6,941 bases of DNA from an uncultured Burkholderiales bacterium. Lineage in GTDB: Bacteria; Pseudomonadota; Gammaproteobacteria; Burkholderiales; Burkholderiaceae_C. The stretch is taken from the NCBI GenBank assembly GCA_903926695.1, contig CAIYKK010000750.1:1-6941 (forward strand). The letters are read 5' to 3'. This document shows, in pieces, positions 6,846 to 6,941 of this stretch (position 1 is its first letter; each line of letters begins with the position of its first letter). The translations under genes were made by a program, and so were the position numbers. A model generated the notes under the pieces. That model had not been told where the DNA came from. It ran no database searches and saw only the letters and a list, made by a program, of their open reading frames with translations.

Positions 6846-6865
6846 CCCCGGCATTTATGCCGGGG
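6846..6865. repeat. Subterminal hairpin of the IS200/IS605 element
   Basis: CCCCGGCA (6846-6853) and TGCCGGGG (6858-6865) form a perfect 8-bp stem with a TTTA loop (or 9 bp with a 2-nt loop). It lies 9 bp past the transposase stop codon. IS200/IS605 elements have no terminal inverted repeats; their transposase recognises a hairpin close to each end as single-stranded DNA. No T-tract follows on either strand, so an end hairpin is more likely than a terminator. Confidence 0.65.
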
Positions 6866-6874
6866 TCTGAGCGC

Positions 6875-6941
6875 CTACGCGTCGATAGCCTGCTGCTGCT
6901 GGATGTACTGCCTGAGTATTTCAATCGGCGCGCCCCCACAC
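6875..6941 (-). CDS. tnpA: IS200/IS605-type Y1 transposase TnpA, last 21 codons (rest outside window)
   Basis: Read on the minus strand, the frame beginning at 6940 gives CGGAPIEILRQYIQQQQAID followed by one Ala codon and TAG (6877-6875). This matches the C-terminus of IS605-type TnpA, whose members end in GGAP(I/L)xxxxxYIxxQ. The QYIQQQ stretch contains the YxxxQ motif carrying the catalytic tyrosine of single-strand HUH transposases. The HUH motif itself lies outside the window. The enzyme acts as a dimer on hairpins at the element's ends, excising and inserting single-stranded DNA. The hairpin just past the stop supports the call. Only a short fragment is available, so the assignment rests on the motif plus the hairpin, and whether the full gene is intact cannot be judged. 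Confidence 0.72.
   Translation of the reverse strand, partial: CGGAPIEILRQYIQQQQAIDA

Larger units (their letters stand above)
6840..6941 (-). mobile_element. Right end of an IS200/IS605-family insertion sequence (boundary unresolved)
   Basis: The transposase C-terminus and the hairpin just after it mark the right end (3' of tnpA) of an IS200/IS605-type element running off the window. The exact cleavage point is not visible. It should lie a few to about 20 bases left of the hairpin, somewhere around 6825-6845. No tnpB gene fits between tnpA and apaG, so if the element carries one it is on the far side of tnpA. Confidence 0.55.

Noticed and set aside
6846..6865. Rho-independent terminator for the transposase gene
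   Set aside because: The stem is strong but no T-tract follows on either strand; an IS end hairpin explains it better.
1..6941. CRISPR array, tRNA or rRNA genes
   Set aside because: No regularly spaced repeats, cloverleaf-like sequence or conserved rRNA segment was seen on either strand.

Overview
The window (about 6.9 kb, mostly GC-rich) looks like a chromosomal segment from a betaproteobacterium, probably Comamonadaceae/Burkholderiales. This rests on high GC, on the ApaG sequence, and on the gene run apaG - 'Gcr' membrane protein - cation/proton antiporter - YbdK-type ligase, which I associate with that family from memory. No search was run.

Left part (1-1742, plus strand): an accessory, defence-like segment. 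It opens inside a KAP-family P-loop NTPase gene whose N-terminal half, with the Walker motifs, lies outside the window. After a 146-bp gap comes a complete gene for a membrane-anchored Mrr-type nuclease: two N-terminal transmembrane helices, an Mrr catalytic domain with a D...QxK core, and a C-terminal topoisomerase-type four-cysteine zinc finger. The KAP gene is visibly lower in GC than the right part of the window, which suggests acquisition by transfer.

Central and right part (1791-6745, minus strand): a four-gene run read right to left. apaG comes first, and 8 bp later a multi-pass membrane protein of the 'site-specific recombinase Gcr' family. A 182-bp structured intergenic region follows, then a CPA2-type antiporter whose stop overlaps the start of the YbdK-type carboxylate-amine ligase by 11 bp. 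The intergenic region holds a long imperfect inverted repeat followed by seven Ts (terminator-like). The same bases contain a good sigma70-like promoter for the antiporter-ligase pair. The ligase converges tail to tail with the nuclease gene.

Right edge (about 6746-6941): the last 21 codons of an IS200/IS605-type Y1 transposase on the minus strand, with the YxxxQ catalytic motif. A near-perfect hairpin 9 bp past its stop is the expected subterminal structure of such an element. The element sits directly upstream of apaG, so apaG may have lost or gained promoter sequence there.

How the genes may work together: the antiporter and ligase are almost certainly co-translated. ApaG has been linked to divalent-cation phenotypes and the antiporter to cation/proton exchange, so an ion and thiol homeostasis theme is possible, but this is inference. 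The points most worth following are the antiporter's apparent loss of the usual ion-binding Asp pair, the doubtful 'recombinase' label, the terminator/promoter overlap, the anchored nuclease beside a KAP NTPase, and the IS end.
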